Positions 44,358-53,256 of a stretch of 64,000 nucleotides of DNA are shown piece by piece (the first letter of the stretch is position 1; each line of letters opens with the position of its first letter). A program made the translations under genes and the position numbers. The DNA is from an archaeon (GTDB taxonomy: Archaea; Micrarchaeota; Micrarchaeia; Norongarragalinales; UBA97), in contig JAGVFW010000004.1 of the NCBI GenBank assembly GCA_020057405.1, positions 121,660-185,659 on the forward strand, read 5' to 3'. A model generated the notes under the pieces. That model ran no database searches and was not told the origin of the DNA. It worked only from the letters and a program-made list of their open reading frames with translations.

Positions 44358-44391
44358 ATTTATCGACCAAATGAACTTTTTGATGCGAGAG

Positions 44392-44505
44392 TGCGGGGGA
44401 AGGGATTTGAACCCTCGGACCCCTAAGGGACAGGAACCTCAATCCTGCGCATTTGGCCAAGCTTTTTGAACAAAAAGCTTTTTGACCAGGCTCTGCCACC
44501 CCCGC
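44392..44505 (-). tRNA. tRNA-Leu (anticodon GAG) with a D-loop insertion
   Basis: Acceptor GCGGGGG (44505-44499) pairs with CCCCCGC (44399-44393). Anticodon stem CAGGA/TCCTG with loop TTGAGGT, anticodon GAG; long variable arm; T arm GAGGG-TTCAAAT-CCCTT. The D loop holds 29 extra bases (44485-44457), with AAAAAGCTTTTT-type inverted repeats, exactly where the other tRNA-Leu in the window reads CCTGGCCAAA without a break. Confidence 0.93.
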
Positions 44506-44509
44506 GCGA

Positions 44510-45238
44510 TTACTTCAAAATCTTTCTAATCTCCCCCGCATGCGTTGCCATTACCTTGAGCGCCGTGCGCAAGTGGCTTGCTGCGGGAACATTGTTGAAG
44601 CTTTCAACCGTGAAAACGAAATCCTTGTCGTCAAGCCCGTATTCTGCGATGTCGGGATTGTCGGTGGCGAACTTCTCAAGCGCCGTGCACTTCCACGCGA
44701 CGGGCTCGCCCTTTGAGTCAAGCATGCTCTTGGGCAGCTTCTCGATGAACTCCTTTAGCTTGGGGGAGTTCTTCTTGACCTTGAAAAACGGCATCATGCC
44801 GTATGAAGCGTGGGCGCACTGGAACTTGGCGTGCTTCTTGCCAGTGCCCTTCACAGCCCATGCCTCAACGCGCACGCGCTGGTTGTCGCCCAAGTCAACG
44901 ATGGGGAAATTGTCATTGACGGGCTTGATTACGCCGTCGGCGCTGACCATGTCTTTTGAGTAGATGATGCCGGGGCCCTGAACGTTGACTGTGAGGGAAA
45001 CGCGCGCGTCGTCGGCAACGTCGTCATCGAAAGTGAGCGGGATTAAGCCCATGCGGTTGGCGAGGTACTCGTTGTAGAGGGCCGAGTTGTTCTCGTAGAA
45101 GTCAACCTCGTCGATTGCAAAGCATGGAATCTGGCTGATGATAGCGCGGCGAAGGCCATTGGCTTCGCTTACACTCGCGCCGCTGACCTTAAGCACGATT
45201 TTCTCGTCGCCCTTTGCCTCAAGTACGGTGAACTGCAT
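44510..45238 (-). CDS. rpoD: RNA polymerase subunit D
   Basis: 242 residues, homologous to bacterial alpha and eukaryotic RPB3. N-terminal EANGLRRAIISQIPCFAIDEVDFYEN and LANRMGLIPL are the dimerisation signatures. Only three Cys are seen, so the 4Fe-4S ferredoxin-like insert of some archaea is lacking. In the S13-S4-S11-RpoD cluster. Confidence 0.95.
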   Translation of the reverse strand: MQFTVLEAKGDEKIVLKVSGASVSEANGLRRAIISQIPCFAIDEVDFYENNSALYNEYLANRMGLIPLTFDDDVADDARVSLTVNVQGPGIIYSKDMVSADGVIKPVNDNFPIVDLGDNQRVRVEAWAVKGTGKKHAKFQCAHASYGMMPFFKVKKNSPKLKEFIEKLPKSMLDSKGEPVAWKCTALEKFATDNPDIAEYGLDDKDFVFTVESFNNVPAASHLRTALKVMATHAGEIRKILK

Positions 45239-45248
45239 TTTTTCTCAC

Positions 45249-45740
45249 CTACACCCTGCGTCCGCGTTTTCCGCCCGGCCGTTTCGTCGTGTCGGTTGGA
45301 ATAGGCGTGACGTCCTCAATTTTGCCAATGCGAAGGCCACTGCGCGCGAGTGCGCGAATGGCTGCTTGTGCGCCGCTGCCGGGAGTCTTGCTCTTGTGGC
45401 CACCCGGGGCGCGAACGCGAATGTGAACGCCAGTGATACCGCGCTCTTTTGCCTTGTCGGAAGCCCTAAAGGCTGCCTGCATGGCAGCGTAAGGCGAGCC
45501 TTCCTCGCGGTCGGACTTGACAATCATGCCGCCACTGCCAACTGCAATGGTCTCGGCGCCGCTAAGGTCGGTGACAGTGATAATCGTGTTGTTCTTTGAC
45601 GAGAAAATGTGGGCGACGCCCCAGTTGCCCTGCTCGGGAACGGGCGCGCGGTCGTAGCGGGATGCCTCGGGTTGCGCCTTCTCTGCTACAGGCTGGGCCT
45701 TCTCGGCGGCGGGTTGTTCCTTGGGTTTTTCTTCAGCCAT
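45249..45740 (-). CDS. rps11: Ribosomal protein uS11
   Basis: 163 residues. [22 protein letters not shown] and [28 protein letters not shown] are diagnostic. The first ~40 residues are an extra Pro/Ala/Glu/Lys-rich disordered extension. Confidence 0.97.
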   Translation of the reverse strand: MAEEKPKEQPAAEKAQPVAEKAQPEASRYDRAPVPEQGNWGVAHIFSSKNNTIITVTDLSGAETIAVGSGGMIVKSDREEGSPYAAMQAAFRASDKAKERGITGVHIRVRAPGGHKSKTPGSGAQAAIRALARSGLRIGKIEDVTPIPTDTTKRPGGKRGRRV

Positions 45741-45742
45741 AA

Positions 45743-46321
45743 TTACGCACCTTGCGCCTGCTTCTCAACTGGCTTTTCAGCCTCTGCAACCTTGCCTTCG
45801 GGCTTCTCCTCTTTTGCGAGCTCGCCGCCAGCGCCTTCATAGCGAATGGGCTTGGAGTACCACAGGATGTCGGTCTCCTCGCTAAACGCGATGAGCCTCG
45901 AGGGGGAAGTCGTCTTGTTGCCGCTAACCGCGATGTGACCGTGGACAATGGCCTGTCGCGACTGGCCTAGCGTCTTGGCCATGCCTTTTCGCACCACTAG
46001 GGTCTCGAGCCTGCGCTCGAGAATGTCACGGGTTGAAAGGGCGAGAATGTCATCGAGTGTGACTTGCGCTTTATTGATGAGGAAGCGCTTGGCGCGGCCA
46101 AGGAGACGCTCGGCGCGGCCTTCGATGCCGGCACCGCGGGCTGCAAGCAGGCGCCGGGCCTCGCGGCGGATTTTTCTTAGAATCGTTTCCATGCGCCACA
46201 GCTCGCGCTGGTTTTTCAGGCCATACTCCTTTAGCAGGCGGTGGTCGTCTTCAAGGCGGCCAGCCTCCCAAAGCATCTTAGGCCTTTCGTAAAGTTTTCG
46301 TTTCCTTCGTGGACTACCCAT
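45743..46321 (-). CDS. rps4: Ribosomal protein uS4
   Basis: 192 residues. [29 protein letters not shown] is the S4 RNA-binding domain; the archaeal N-terminus [14 protein letters not shown] lacks the bacterial zinc site. The C-terminal ~25 residues are an added Glu/Lys/Ala-rich tail. Confidence 0.97.
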   Translation of the reverse strand: MGSPRRKRKLYERPKMLWEAGRLEDDHRLLKEYGLKNQRELWRMETILRKIRREARRLLAARGAGIEGRAERLLGRAKRFLINKAQVTLDDILALSTRDILERRLETLVVRKGMAKTLGQSRQAIVHGHIAVSGNKTTSPSRLIAFSEETDILWYSKPIRYEGAGGELAKEEKPEGKVAEAEKPVEKQAQGA

Positions 46322-46335
46322 TCAAATCACGCTAG

Positions 46336-46875
46336 TTACTTCTTTGCGGGAGCGGCGTCCTTCTTGTCGCCGGCCTTTGAGGCTTCCTTCTGCGCCTTGA
46401 TTGACTTCTTAAGAACGCCGACGGTCATGCCGCTTCTGCCCGTGGTGCGGTTGTGCTGCCCGCGGGTCTTCTGGCCAAGCGCAGTGCGCCAGCCGCGCCA
46501 AGAGCGGCTGTTCTTGAGGCGCTCTACGTCAGCGTGAACTGCGATTTGCAAGTCTGACTGCACAACGTGCTTGTTGGTGCCGGACTCTACATCGCCCTTG
46601 TGATTAATCATGAAAACAGGCACGCCGGACTTTAGCGGGTCGCGGATAATGTCTTCAATCTGGCCAATCTGCTTGTCGGTAAGTTCGCCGACTGGCAGCA
46701 CCAAGCTGATGCCAAGGTCTTTTTCGACTTTGAGGCCAATGGCGTTAGCCAAGTTGCGGCCAATGCCCTTTACTTTGGCAAGCCCCTCGCGCACCTTGAG
46801 CTGGCCCTTAAGGTCCTTGCCCATGATGCGGACTATGCCACGGAATTCCTTGGACTCTTTTACAGGTTCGGCCAT
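46336..46875 (-). CDS. rps13: Ribosomal protein uS13
   Basis: 179 residues. GIVRIMGKDLKGQLKVREGLAKVKGIGRNLANAI and RTALGQKTRGQHNRTTGRSGMTVG identify it. The last ~25 residues are a Lys/Ala-rich tail. First protein gene after the tRNA-Ser. Confidence 0.97.
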   Translation of the reverse strand: MAEPVKESKEFRGIVRIMGKDLKGQLKVREGLAKVKGIGRNLANAIGLKVEKDLGISLVLPVGELTDKQIGQIEDIIRDPLKSGVPVFMINHKGDVESGTNKHVVQSDLQIAVHADVERLKNSRSWRGWRTALGQKTRGQHNRTTGRSGMTVGVLKKSIKAQKEASKAGDKKDAAPAKK

Positions 46876-46895
46876 GTTTCAAATCACTTGTTAAG

Positions 46896-47095
46896 CGCCG
46901 GGACTGGGATTCCCGCACAACTTTTTTGCGCCATTACGCGCTCAAAAAAGCTCTATTTAGGCAACCCCGCTCTCGCGAGGAAATTGCTTCGAACCCAGGA
47001 GGCTTTACAGCCACTAGCTCTTTGTCCCGAGACCCTTTTATGCCTAAAAGTCTCAGAATTCCAGGCCAGCCCTTTAACCGCTCAGGCATCCCGGC
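46896..47095 (-). tRNA. tRNA-Ser (anticodon GGA) with two introns
   Basis: Acceptor GCCGGGA (47095-47089) pairs with TCCCGGC (46903-46897), G73 at 46896, typical of Ser. D arm CCT/AGG. The anticodon loop CTGGAA is followed by a ~39-base intron at 37/38, folded through GAGACTTTT/AAAAGGGTCTC, before the 3' strand GCTAG of the anticodon stem (CTGGC/GCTAG). Variable arm GGCT-GTAA-AGCC. The T arm CTGGG-TTCGAA is broken by 78 bases (46987-46910) before T60 and CCCAG. The gene fills a gap that otherwise looks empty. Confidence 0.88.
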
Positions 47096-47137
47096 AGCGA
47101 TAATAATAATGAAAGGAAGGGCTTTTAAGGCTTGTTT

Positions 47138-48079
47138 TCAGGCACCGTATGACCGCACCACGCGAACGACGTCGGCAGCCAGGCCGCGCTCGCCCGCTTG
47201 AATTGCCGAAGAAATTTTCTTGCCGTCAACCATCGCCTTTGCGATGCAGGCAAGCTCGCCCTTGCCCGTGAATAAGCCGATAGTCTGGCCCGGTTCGATT
47301 GAATCGTCGTAGGACACGATGCTCGCATAGCCGAGGTTGGCACCCGTGCAAAGCGGCTTTAGCGACTCGTCGTCAACGGTAATGCGCTTTAGCTTGACCA
47401 CGTCCTCAACCGGCACGATGCACTTGCGCAACGGCTTTTCGTCGCCACGCTCTGCCGCAAGCCACAGTCTATCGGAGAGTTCCTGCAGCGTGACGCACTG
47501 GCCTTCCTTGATGCCCGCGGCTACGGTGCGGCGAAGTTCCGCCATCGTCGCAGTCATGCCGAGCAATAGCCCGATGTCTTTTACTAGAGTGCGGATGTAA
47601 GTGCCGCCCTGCACGCGGCTGTCAAAAAGCACGAGATTGCCTTTGCGCTCAAGCAGCTTGAGGGAGTAAATTTCCCTGATGCGCAGGGCCTTTTTCACCG
47701 CGCTTTCTAGGGGCGGAGTTTGGTAGATTTTTCCGTAGAAGTGGGAAAGCGCTTCGTCAAGCTCTTTATCACTGGCCTCGCCCTCAAGCGCCATTACGCA
47801 AACGTATTCTTTCGGGCTGCCGAGCAAGAGTGGAGCGAGCTTGGTCGCGTTGCCAAGCATGACTGGCAGGACTCCGCTGACGTTGGGGTCAAGGGTGCCC
47901 GAATGGCCGGCCTTCGGGATGTCGAGCATTTTCTTGACAAAGCTTGAGACCTCGTGGCTGCTTGGCCCGCGGGGCTTGTCAAGAAAAACGAGGCCGGAGT
48001 CAAAGAGCTGCCGCAAGCTGCGCTTTTCAGGCTCAATGCCAATTTTGCTTTCGTGCTTCCGCACAGTAACAAGCGTCAC
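47138..48079 (-). CDS. truB: tRNA/rRNA pseudouridine synthase, Cbf5/TruB type with PUA domain
   Basis: 313 residues, GTG start. The catalytic Asp is in HSGTLDPNVSGVLPVMLG at ~residue 81; N-terminal LDKPRGPSSHEV; RTLVKDIGLLLG; and a C-terminal PUA domain (KRITVDDESLKPLCTGANLGY and GQTIGLFTGKGELACIA). Archaeal Cbf5 is the catalytic part of H/ACA RNPs and also makes Psi55 in tRNA. Confidence 0.95.
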   Translation of the reverse strand: MTLVTVRKHESKIGIEPEKRSLRQLFDSGLVFLDKPRGPSSHEVSSFVKKMLDIPKAGHSGTLDPNVSGVLPVMLGNATKLAPLLLGSPKEYVCVMALEGEASDKELDEALSHFYGKIYQTPPLESAVKKALRIREIYSLKLLERKGNLVLFDSRVQGGTYIRTLVKDIGLLLGMTATMAELRRTVAAGIKEGQCVTLQELSDRLWLAAERGDEKPLRKCIVPVEDVVKLKRITVDDESLKPLCTGANLGYASIVSYDDSIEPGQTIGLFTGKGELACIAKAMVDGKKISSAIQAGERGLAADVVRVVRSYGA

Positions 48080-48171
48080 GTAAGAATAAGTGTTTTAAAG
48101 AGTTAAATAGGAAAGGCTTTTCAATAATCAAGACGGTAGACACCGTGCTCAAGGATTAGACGAGGGTGATG

Positions 48172-48564
48172 TTGATGGCATGGATTGTAGCGAAACACAC
48201 GATGATAACCGAGGAGAATCCCGGCGTATTTCACCTCGAACCAAAAGGCAAGTTACTGGGCAAGAAACCCGTGATAAGGCTCGACTCCAGAGTGCATAAG
48301 ACCGGCGAAGAGCCCTACTACAGCGTTGCGGTGGGCTTCACTAAAAGCGGGAGATTCCAAACAATACTTCTCGCGACAAGCGAAAAGGATGGACAGAGCC
48401 TTACGATATCAAGCCACAAGCCCGGATTAAGCGCCGCTGAACACCAGGAAGCGCTAAAAGTAGTCGGGGATTCCATAAGTCGGGAAGCCAAATACGCGCC
48501 CTTCATGAAAATCATGCAGGAGCTTTCAAAGAAAGTTGAAAAGTCGACGCCCAAAAAAGACTGA
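48172..48564 (+). CDS. Uncharacterised 130-residue protein
   Basis: ATG at 48172 preferred (MAWIVAKHTMITEENPG) over 48166 because GGTGATGTTG lies upstream. Soluble, beta-rich N-terminal half, helical Lys-rich C-terminus. No family recognised. Convergent with eL14, sharing a hairpin terminator. Confidence 0.55.
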   Translation: MMAWIVAKHTMITEENPGVFHLEPKGKLLGKKPVIRLDSRVHKTGEEPYYSVAVGFTKSGRFQTILLATSEKDGQSLTISSHKPGLSAAEHQEALKVVGDSISREAKYAPFMKIMQELSKKVEKSTPKKD

Positions 48565-48582
48565 GCGCTTGAAAATAAGAAC

Positions 48583-48620
48583 TGGAAAAAAAGCCTTAGT
48601 CCGGTCTAGCTTAGACCGGC
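48583..48620 (-). terminator. Hairpin terminator at the end of the ribosomal/SecY operon
   Basis: CCGGTCTA-GCT-TAGACCGG (48601-48619) is a perfect eight-pair hairpin that contains the eL14 stop codon. On the minus strand it is followed after ACTAAGGC by a run of seven T (about 48592-48586). It may also end the convergent plus-strand gene. Confidence 0.7.
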
Positions 48621-48772
48621 TCTAGGTGCTTGATGTTGCAACGCTGGACCTTGCCTTTCGCGTTCTTTATCTCGACGAAAGCGTCGTCGATGACTTTCGT
48701 CACCGTGATTTCGGTGCCGGCGTCGTTTCCTGCGATTTTAACGCACTTGCGACCAACTTGGATTGCTGCCAT
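48611..48772 (-). CDS. rpl14e: Ribosomal protein eL14 (short form)
   Basis: 53 residues: MAAIQVGRKCVKIAGNDAGTE, VTKVIDDAFVEI and CNIKHLEPV follow the KOW-type eL14 pattern up to the IKHLEP signature, then stop; other archaeal forms usually run further. Its start overlaps the cmk end by 35 bases. Confidence 0.85.
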   Translation of the reverse strand: MAAIQVGRKCVKIAGNDAGTEITVTKVIDDAFVEIKNAKGKVQRCNIKHLEPV

Positions 48773-49382
48773 GTAACTCCCTCCATAACTTATTATTCTT
48801 TAATTTTTTCGTGATGAGCGCCTTTACGTGCTTTGCGATTCGGCTCGGCTTGAGGAGATTGTTTTCCTTAGCAAGCTTCGCGGCTGCGACGATTAGGGCG
48901 GAAACCTGCGCAGCAGTCAGGTATTCGGTGTTGACGATTAAGTCAAAGCCGTCCCGGTCGTTTAAGTCAATGCCATAGTGCTTCTTGTACCGAACGGCGT
49001 TCTCATGGTCGCGCCGGGTCGTGTAGCCAAGCACTTCCCTAAACGGCTTGTCCTCGCGCAGTGCAATGCGCCGTGCGCGCGCTTCGGGGGCGGCGTGCAG
49101 CCACACGCGCAAGTCCGCGTTGTCGATTACCCAGCCGGCCAAACGCGTGCCAATGACGCAGCCGGGTTCTTGTTCTGCAAACGAAATCTGGCGGTACTCT
49201 AGGATGTAATCGTAAACGGGGTCCTTCTTCGACATTTTCTGGAGAGTCTCGAAAGGCAGGCCCAGGTCCTTTGCCAAGTCGCGGAAAGTGTAGTTTATGA
49301 CTTTGAGGCCGAGTGCCTTGGCAACGTTGCGCGTGGCGGTCGTGTTGCCGCAACCGCTCAAACCAGAGATGGTGATGCGCAT
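48738..49382 (-). CDS. cmk: Cytidylate kinase, archaeal type
   Basis: 214 residues from ATG 49382. P-loop ITISGLSGCGNTTATRNVAKAL, YTFRDLAKDLG, GTRLAGWVID and AREDKPF-like lid (ALREDKPFREVLGYTTRRDHENAVRYKKHYG). It phosphorylates CMP and dCMP. The order L34e-cmk-L14e is a usual archaeal arrangement. Confidence 0.92.
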   Translation of the reverse strand: MRITISGLSGCGNTTATRNVAKALGLKVINYTFRDLAKDLGLPFETLQKMSKKDPVYDYILEYRQISFAEQEPGCVIGTRLAGWVIDNADLRVWLHAAPEARARRIALREDKPFREVLGYTTRRDHENAVRYKKHYGIDLNDRDGFDLIVNTEYLTAAQVSALIVAAAKLAKENNLLKPSRIAKHVKALITKKLKNNKLWRELHGSNPSWSQVR

Positions 49383-49389
49383 TGCCTTT

Positions 49390-49644
49390 TCACTTGAGCG
49401 CATTTACGTAGGCCGCGCGACGCAAGTCAAGGTCCTCTTTTGCGATTGCGCCCGACTTTAGCCGCGTGTGCTCCTTTAACACTAGCCGCGTGCAGCTGCC
49501 GCAAAGGACACCGCCGAAAACGCGTTCGGGACGCTTTTCCGTCTTGGCAAGCTTTCGCATGCCGGCGGTTCCGCGCTTTGGAACTGCGTTGAGCTTAGCG
49601 TGGCAAAGGGCGCACTTGGCGTGAGAGGGCTTTTTGGACTTCAT
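49390..49644 (-). CDS. rpl34e: Ribosomal protein eL34
   Basis: 84 residues. Zinc ribbon CALCHAKLNAVPKRG ... GGVLCGSCTRLVLKEHTRLK. Archaea and eukaryotes only. Confidence 0.93.
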   Translation of the reverse strand: MKSKKPSHAKCALCHAKLNAVPKRGTAGMRKLAKTEKRPERVFGGVLCGSCTRLVLKEHTRLKSGAIAKEDLDLRRAAYVNALK

Positions 49645-49688
49645 TTCTAAACCACTTCCTATATGTTTATTGAGAGGGCAAAAGGCAT

Positions 49689-50219
49689 TTATTGCGTTTG
49701 ATTGGGCGCGGGAACGGCTGCAGCCTGCTTTTCAAATCGGCTGACTACCGCCTCTAGTATGAAGCCCGAGATTATGGCCCAAACTATGAAGTAGCCGCGG
49801 GCGCCGTAAACGCTTGGGTTAAGGACGTTTAGTGAAAGAATTTCTGGCAAGTGGATGCCGAAAGGCAGTACGATGATGAAGTCGGGGAATGCACTCGGGA
49901 TGAGGCCGGGGAAGTTGATGCCGAGAAAGCCGCTAGTGCCGATGAGCAAAAAGAACGCGGGCAGGATGAAAACCATGGACTTCCATGGAAGCCACATCAT
50001 CTCCATCATCTTGCCGGTTACTTCCTTCTCGCGCAGTTTGAGGCGCTCCATCTTCTTCTCGTCATTGGCCTTGGCTGCTTCGGCAAGTTCCTTCTGGTAA
50101 GCGCTGGTTTCGGCCTGGATTTTCTTCATCTTCTGGCGAGTGCCGGTAAAGCGATTGAACCAGATGGTTGCGCCTACGTAGAGGAAGGAAGCGATGGGAA
50201 TGACGTACTCCGCAACCAT
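49689..50219 (-). CDS. EMC3/TMCO1-type membrane protein insertase (DUF106, Oxa1 superfamily)
   Basis: 176 residues with three membrane segments; a charged coiled coil between the first two (KMKKIQAETSAYQKELAEAAK) and MEMMWLPWKSMVFILPAFFLL match the archaeal Oxa1-like family. It follows secY by 5 bases, consistent with a role in membrane insertion beside the translocon. Confidence 0.9.
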   Translation of the reverse strand: MVAEYVIPIASFLYVGATIWFNRFTGTRQKMKKIQAETSAYQKELAEAAKANDEKKMERLKLREKEVTGKMMEMMWLPWKSMVFILPAFFLLIGTSGFLGINFPGLIPSAFPDFIIVLPFGIHLPEILSLNVLNPSVYGARGYFIVWAIISGFILEAVVSRFEKQAAAVPAPNQTQ

Positions 50220-50224
50220 TTTTA

Positions 50225-51634
50225 TCAGCCCATCATCTGCCTTAGGGCAGGGTATGTTTCAAAAAGCTGCTGTGAAGCGAGTTCCTCGTAAAAGCGGTAG
50301 AGAATACCTACGGTAAGCAGTATGCCCGTGCCCGTTCCTAAGGCACCGGTAATGTCCGCAAACCACGCAAGCACCCCGACGAAAATGCTGCCGAGGACGG
50401 TAATTACGGGAATGTAGCGGTTAAGCACGCCCTCGATGATGCGCGGGTCGGCGCGGAAGCCCGGGATTTGCAGGCCCGTGCGCTCGAGCTGGCGCGCGAC
50501 TGAAGAGGCGCTCATGCCGGTGCTCTCAATCCAGAACCAGCCGAAAATAACGCAAAGCGTGACTAGAACGAGGCCATAGACGAGCATATGGAGGAGCTCA
50601 TAGGGCTGGACGATGAAGTCTAGGTACGCGCGGTAGTTGCCGTCAAAGAGAAGGAGGGGCGACGGAAGCGCGCTTGAGAGGTAAGCAAACCCGCTGACGG
50701 GCTGGTTATTCGCATACTCTCCGAAGAAGCGGAAGCCCGCGTTGAAGATGACCAGGCCGATAAGCTGGATGTTGAGGATGACTGCGCTTGCCAAGATGAC
50801 GGGAATGTTGCTCACGTAGAGGAACTTGATTGGGTAGCGCGCACCCAGTCCACGGGCCTTGCCGTAGGCGAGCGGCAACTCGATTTTCATGCCCTCGACG
50901 TAGACGACGCCAAGAAAAACGAGTACAGTAAAGATTACGGGCGGGAGGTACCAGATGGCATTGACAATGTCACCGCTCGCGGCCACCTGGATTGCCTTTG
51001 GAATCAGGCCATAGAAAACGCCGGTTGCGCTTGTGCCAAAGCTAAAGGCTCCCAGGAAAACCGCTTGCGATACTCCGGCGGCGATGAAGAGGCTGATGCC
51101 GCTGCCGATACCGTACTTTTGCACGACCTCGTCTAAGTACAAGAGAATGATTGAACCGATTGCGAGCTGCAGGATGACGAACAACTGCGCGCCAATGACG
51201 CTTCCAAAGAGCGGGTTCGCTACGTTGATGCTGACATAACCGCTAATGACGTAAATGCCGGCTTCGACAAAGCTAAGTGCGATGCCGAGGAGCTTTTGTA
51301 AGCCCTGGAAAGTCTTCTTGTTCTCGGGCAAGCTCAGGTCCATATTGATTAGGCCGGCGCCAACCGAAAGCTGCAGGAAGATGCTGGCGAGAACGAGGGG
51401 GCCGATGCCTGCGGTGAGAAGCGTGCCGACCTTGCTACCGAGAAGAATTTCAAGCCGCTCGAAGGAAACGAGGCGCGTCGGGTCTACGCCGAGGGGGTAA
51501 ATCTGGCCGAGAACGAAGAAAATGAGGAGCGCGACGCCAGTCCACATCAACTTTTCCTTAAGCGCTGGTGCGCGCTCGGGGCGTCGGACTTCAGGCAAAA
51601 CAGAAACAATCGGCTTGAGCCATTCGAGTGCCAT
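50225..51634 (-). CDS. secY: Preprotein translocase subunit SecY
   Basis: 469 residues, ten membrane segments. FVLGQIYPLGVDPTRL, LQLAIGSIILLYLDEVVQKYGIGSGISLFI and PGFRADPRIIEGVLNRYIPVITVLG are diagnostic. It forms the protein-conducting channel. Placed after uL15 as in nearly all archaea and bacteria. Confidence 0.97.
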   Translation of the reverse strand: MALEWLKPIVSVLPEVRRPERAPALKEKLMWTGVALLIFFVLGQIYPLGVDPTRLVSFERLEILLGSKVGTLLTAGIGPLVLASIFLQLSVGAGLINMDLSLPENKKTFQGLQKLLGIALSFVEAGIYVISGYVSINVANPLFGSVIGAQLFVILQLAIGSIILLYLDEVVQKYGIGSGISLFIAAGVSQAVFLGAFSFGTSATGVFYGLIPKAIQVAASGDIVNAIWYLPPVIFTVLVFLGVVYVEGMKIELPLAYGKARGLGARYPIKFLYVSNIPVILASAVILNIQLIGLVIFNAGFRFFGEYANNQPVSGFAYLSSALPSPLLLFDGNYRAYLDFIVQPYELLHMLVYGLVLVTLCVIFGWFWIESTGMSASSVARQLERTGLQIPGFRADPRIIEGVLNRYIPVITVLGSIFVGVLAWFADITGALGTGTGILLTVGILYRFYEELASQQLFETYPALRQMMG

Positions 51635-51688
51635 TTTCCAACCACTTACACTCTAACGCAGGTTATGCTTAAAAGGCGGTTGCGCCCC

Positions 51689-52177
51689 TCAGGCCTTTTT
51701 CGCGGACTTTGCGTCGGCTTTGGCCTTGGCCTTCGCCGCGGACTTTATTCTCTTGGGCGACTTGACCTCGAAGAGCACGGCCTTGCCACCAGTCGCCTCG
51801 ATTTTCTTGACCGCGCCTTCCGAAAATCCGCTCGCGAGGATTACTGCGGCGGCCGAAAGAGCGCCGGTGGCGACCACTTTGGTGTCTTTTAGCACGAGCT
51901 TGAAGGCATTGCCTTCCTTCTCGCACTTGCCTGACGCGATGATTGCGGAAATCTGCTCAAGAGTAATTGTGGAGAACTGGCCCGCTACGCTACGGAAGCC
52001 GTACTTGCGCTTCTTGTGCTCGCCGCGCTTGATAGTGCGAAGCCACTTGTGCTTGTGGAAACCGGCATTGCCCTTGCCGCCCTTGTTGCCCTTGCCACGG
52101 CGGTTCTTCGTGTTGCCGCCGCCGTAAGTGCGGTTGCCCATGTGCTTGCGTTTTTTGGATTTTATTCTTCGTGCCAT
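51689..52177 (-). CDS. rpl15: Ribosomal protein uL15
   Basis: 162 residues from ATG 52177. The Arg/Lys/Gly-rich N-terminus (KRKHMGNRTYGGGNTKNRRGKGNKGGKGNAG) and a C-terminal globular part identify it; the end is Lys/Ala-rich. Confidence 0.95.
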   Translation of the reverse strand: MARRIKSKKRKHMGNRTYGGGNTKNRRGKGNKGGKGNAGFHKHKWLRTIKRGEHKKRKYGFRSVAGQFSTITLEQISAIIASGKCEKEGNAFKLVLKDTKVVATGALSAAAVILASGFSEGAVKKIEATGGKAVLFEVKSPKRIKSAAKAKAKADAKSAKKA

Positions 52178-52182
52178 GTTTC

Positions 52183-52536
52183 TCACATTGGAAGCATTCT
52201 TTCAATAACGTTGTTGATGCGCTTGCCGATGTTGCCAAGCGCCCCCTTTGGACCGCCCTTCTTGACTGAACGGAAGCCCTTGCGCGGGGGGTGCATGCGG
52301 TAGACCGCTTTTTCGCCCATCTTCGCGTTTAGCTTGGCAACCACTTCGGGGTCGACCTCGCCCCAGGCAACGTAGTCCTTGCAAAGGTTAAGCATGGGCC
52401 GAAGCGCTGGGTTTTCGGGCAAGAGCACCATGTGGTGCCTGCGGGTCAAGTGCAAGGCCTCCATCGTGCGCTTAGCGCGCCACCTAGCGCCCTGAACGCC
52501 GCGAATGCGGATGATTGCAACCAAAGCTACTGCCAT
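52183..52536 (-). CDS. rpl30: Ribosomal protein uL30
   Basis: 117 residues. ALVAIIRIRGVQGARWRAKRTMEALHLTRRHHMVLLP is the L30 fold; HPPRKGFRSVKKGGPKGALG belongs to the archaeal long form. Confidence 0.95.
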   Translation of the reverse strand: MAVALVAIIRIRGVQGARWRAKRTMEALHLTRRHHMVLLPENPALRPMLNLCKDYVAWGEVDPEVVAKLNAKMGEKAVYRMHPPRKGFRSVKKGGPKGALGNIGKRINNVIERMLPM

Positions 52537-52548
52537 TTTTTACACCGT

Positions 52549-53256
52549 TTAAGCTGATTCCGCTGTTGAAGCCTCTCCCACTTCCGCTGCTACGTCGTCT
52601 GCAACGCCCTGCTTTAGGACGTTTAGCGAGTCAAGCGCGTCTAGGGTGGCGAGAACCATGTTGAGAATGTTGCGCGTGCGGCCTTTTGTGAAGGTCCACA
52701 CGTCCTTGACGCCAGCCAACTTTAGCACTTTTTTTGCGTTCTCGTTGGCGACAATGCCGACACCGCGGGGCGCGGGCTTGAGGAAAATTTCAGTTGAAGA
52801 GTTCTGCCCCTTGACCTCGCGGATGATGGTATGAGGCGTGCCGCACCGGCATTCCCACGAGCTGCAGCCAAGCTGGACTTTGACAAGGCGCTTTTTAGCG
52901 TCAGTAATCGCTTCGTTGATTGCGTCCCTGCTCTCGGCAGCTTTGCCGACGCCAACCCCGACAAAGCCGGTGCCGTCGCCTATGATGACAACCGAGCGCA
53001 TCTGCTGCTTTCTGCCGTAGGCGGTCATGCGCTGCGTGCTTGAGACCTGCACGACTTCCTTTCGCAGTTCGGGAATCAAGTAGTCTACCATCTCGGGCTC
53101 AAGAATCTTGGCGCCCATGGCTAGAACCTCGTCCATCGAGGTGATTTGTCCAGCGCGGACTTTCTTGCCAAGCGTCGTTCGCGGTATCCAGTCAGCCGAG
53201 CGCTGCAAGCTGTCGTCGCGTTCCCGTCGTTCCCTGCGCTGTTTCATCATGTTCAT
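52549..53256 (-). CDS. rps5: Ribosomal protein uS5
   Basis: 235 residues. RMTAYGRKQQMRSVVIIGDGTGFVGVGVGKA (double-stranded RNA-binding part) and KPAPRGVGIVANENAKKVLKLAGVKDVW are diagnostic. ATGA overlap with uL18. Confidence 0.97.
   Translation of the reverse strand: MNMMKQRRERRERDDSLQRSADWIPRTTLGKKVRAGQITSMDEVLAMGAKILEPEMVDYLIPELRKEVVQVSSTQRMTAYGRKQQMRSVVIIGDGTGFVGVGVGKAAESRDAINEAITDAKKRLVKVQLGCSSWECRCGTPHTIIREVKGQNSSTEIFLKPAPRGVGIVANENAKKVLKLAGVKDVWTFTKGRTRNILNMVLATLDALDSLNVLKQGVADDVAAEVGEASTAESA

Noticed and set aside
46876..47137. Empty intergenic gap between uS13 and truB
   Set aside because: It encodes a complete tRNA-Ser once two introns are recognised.
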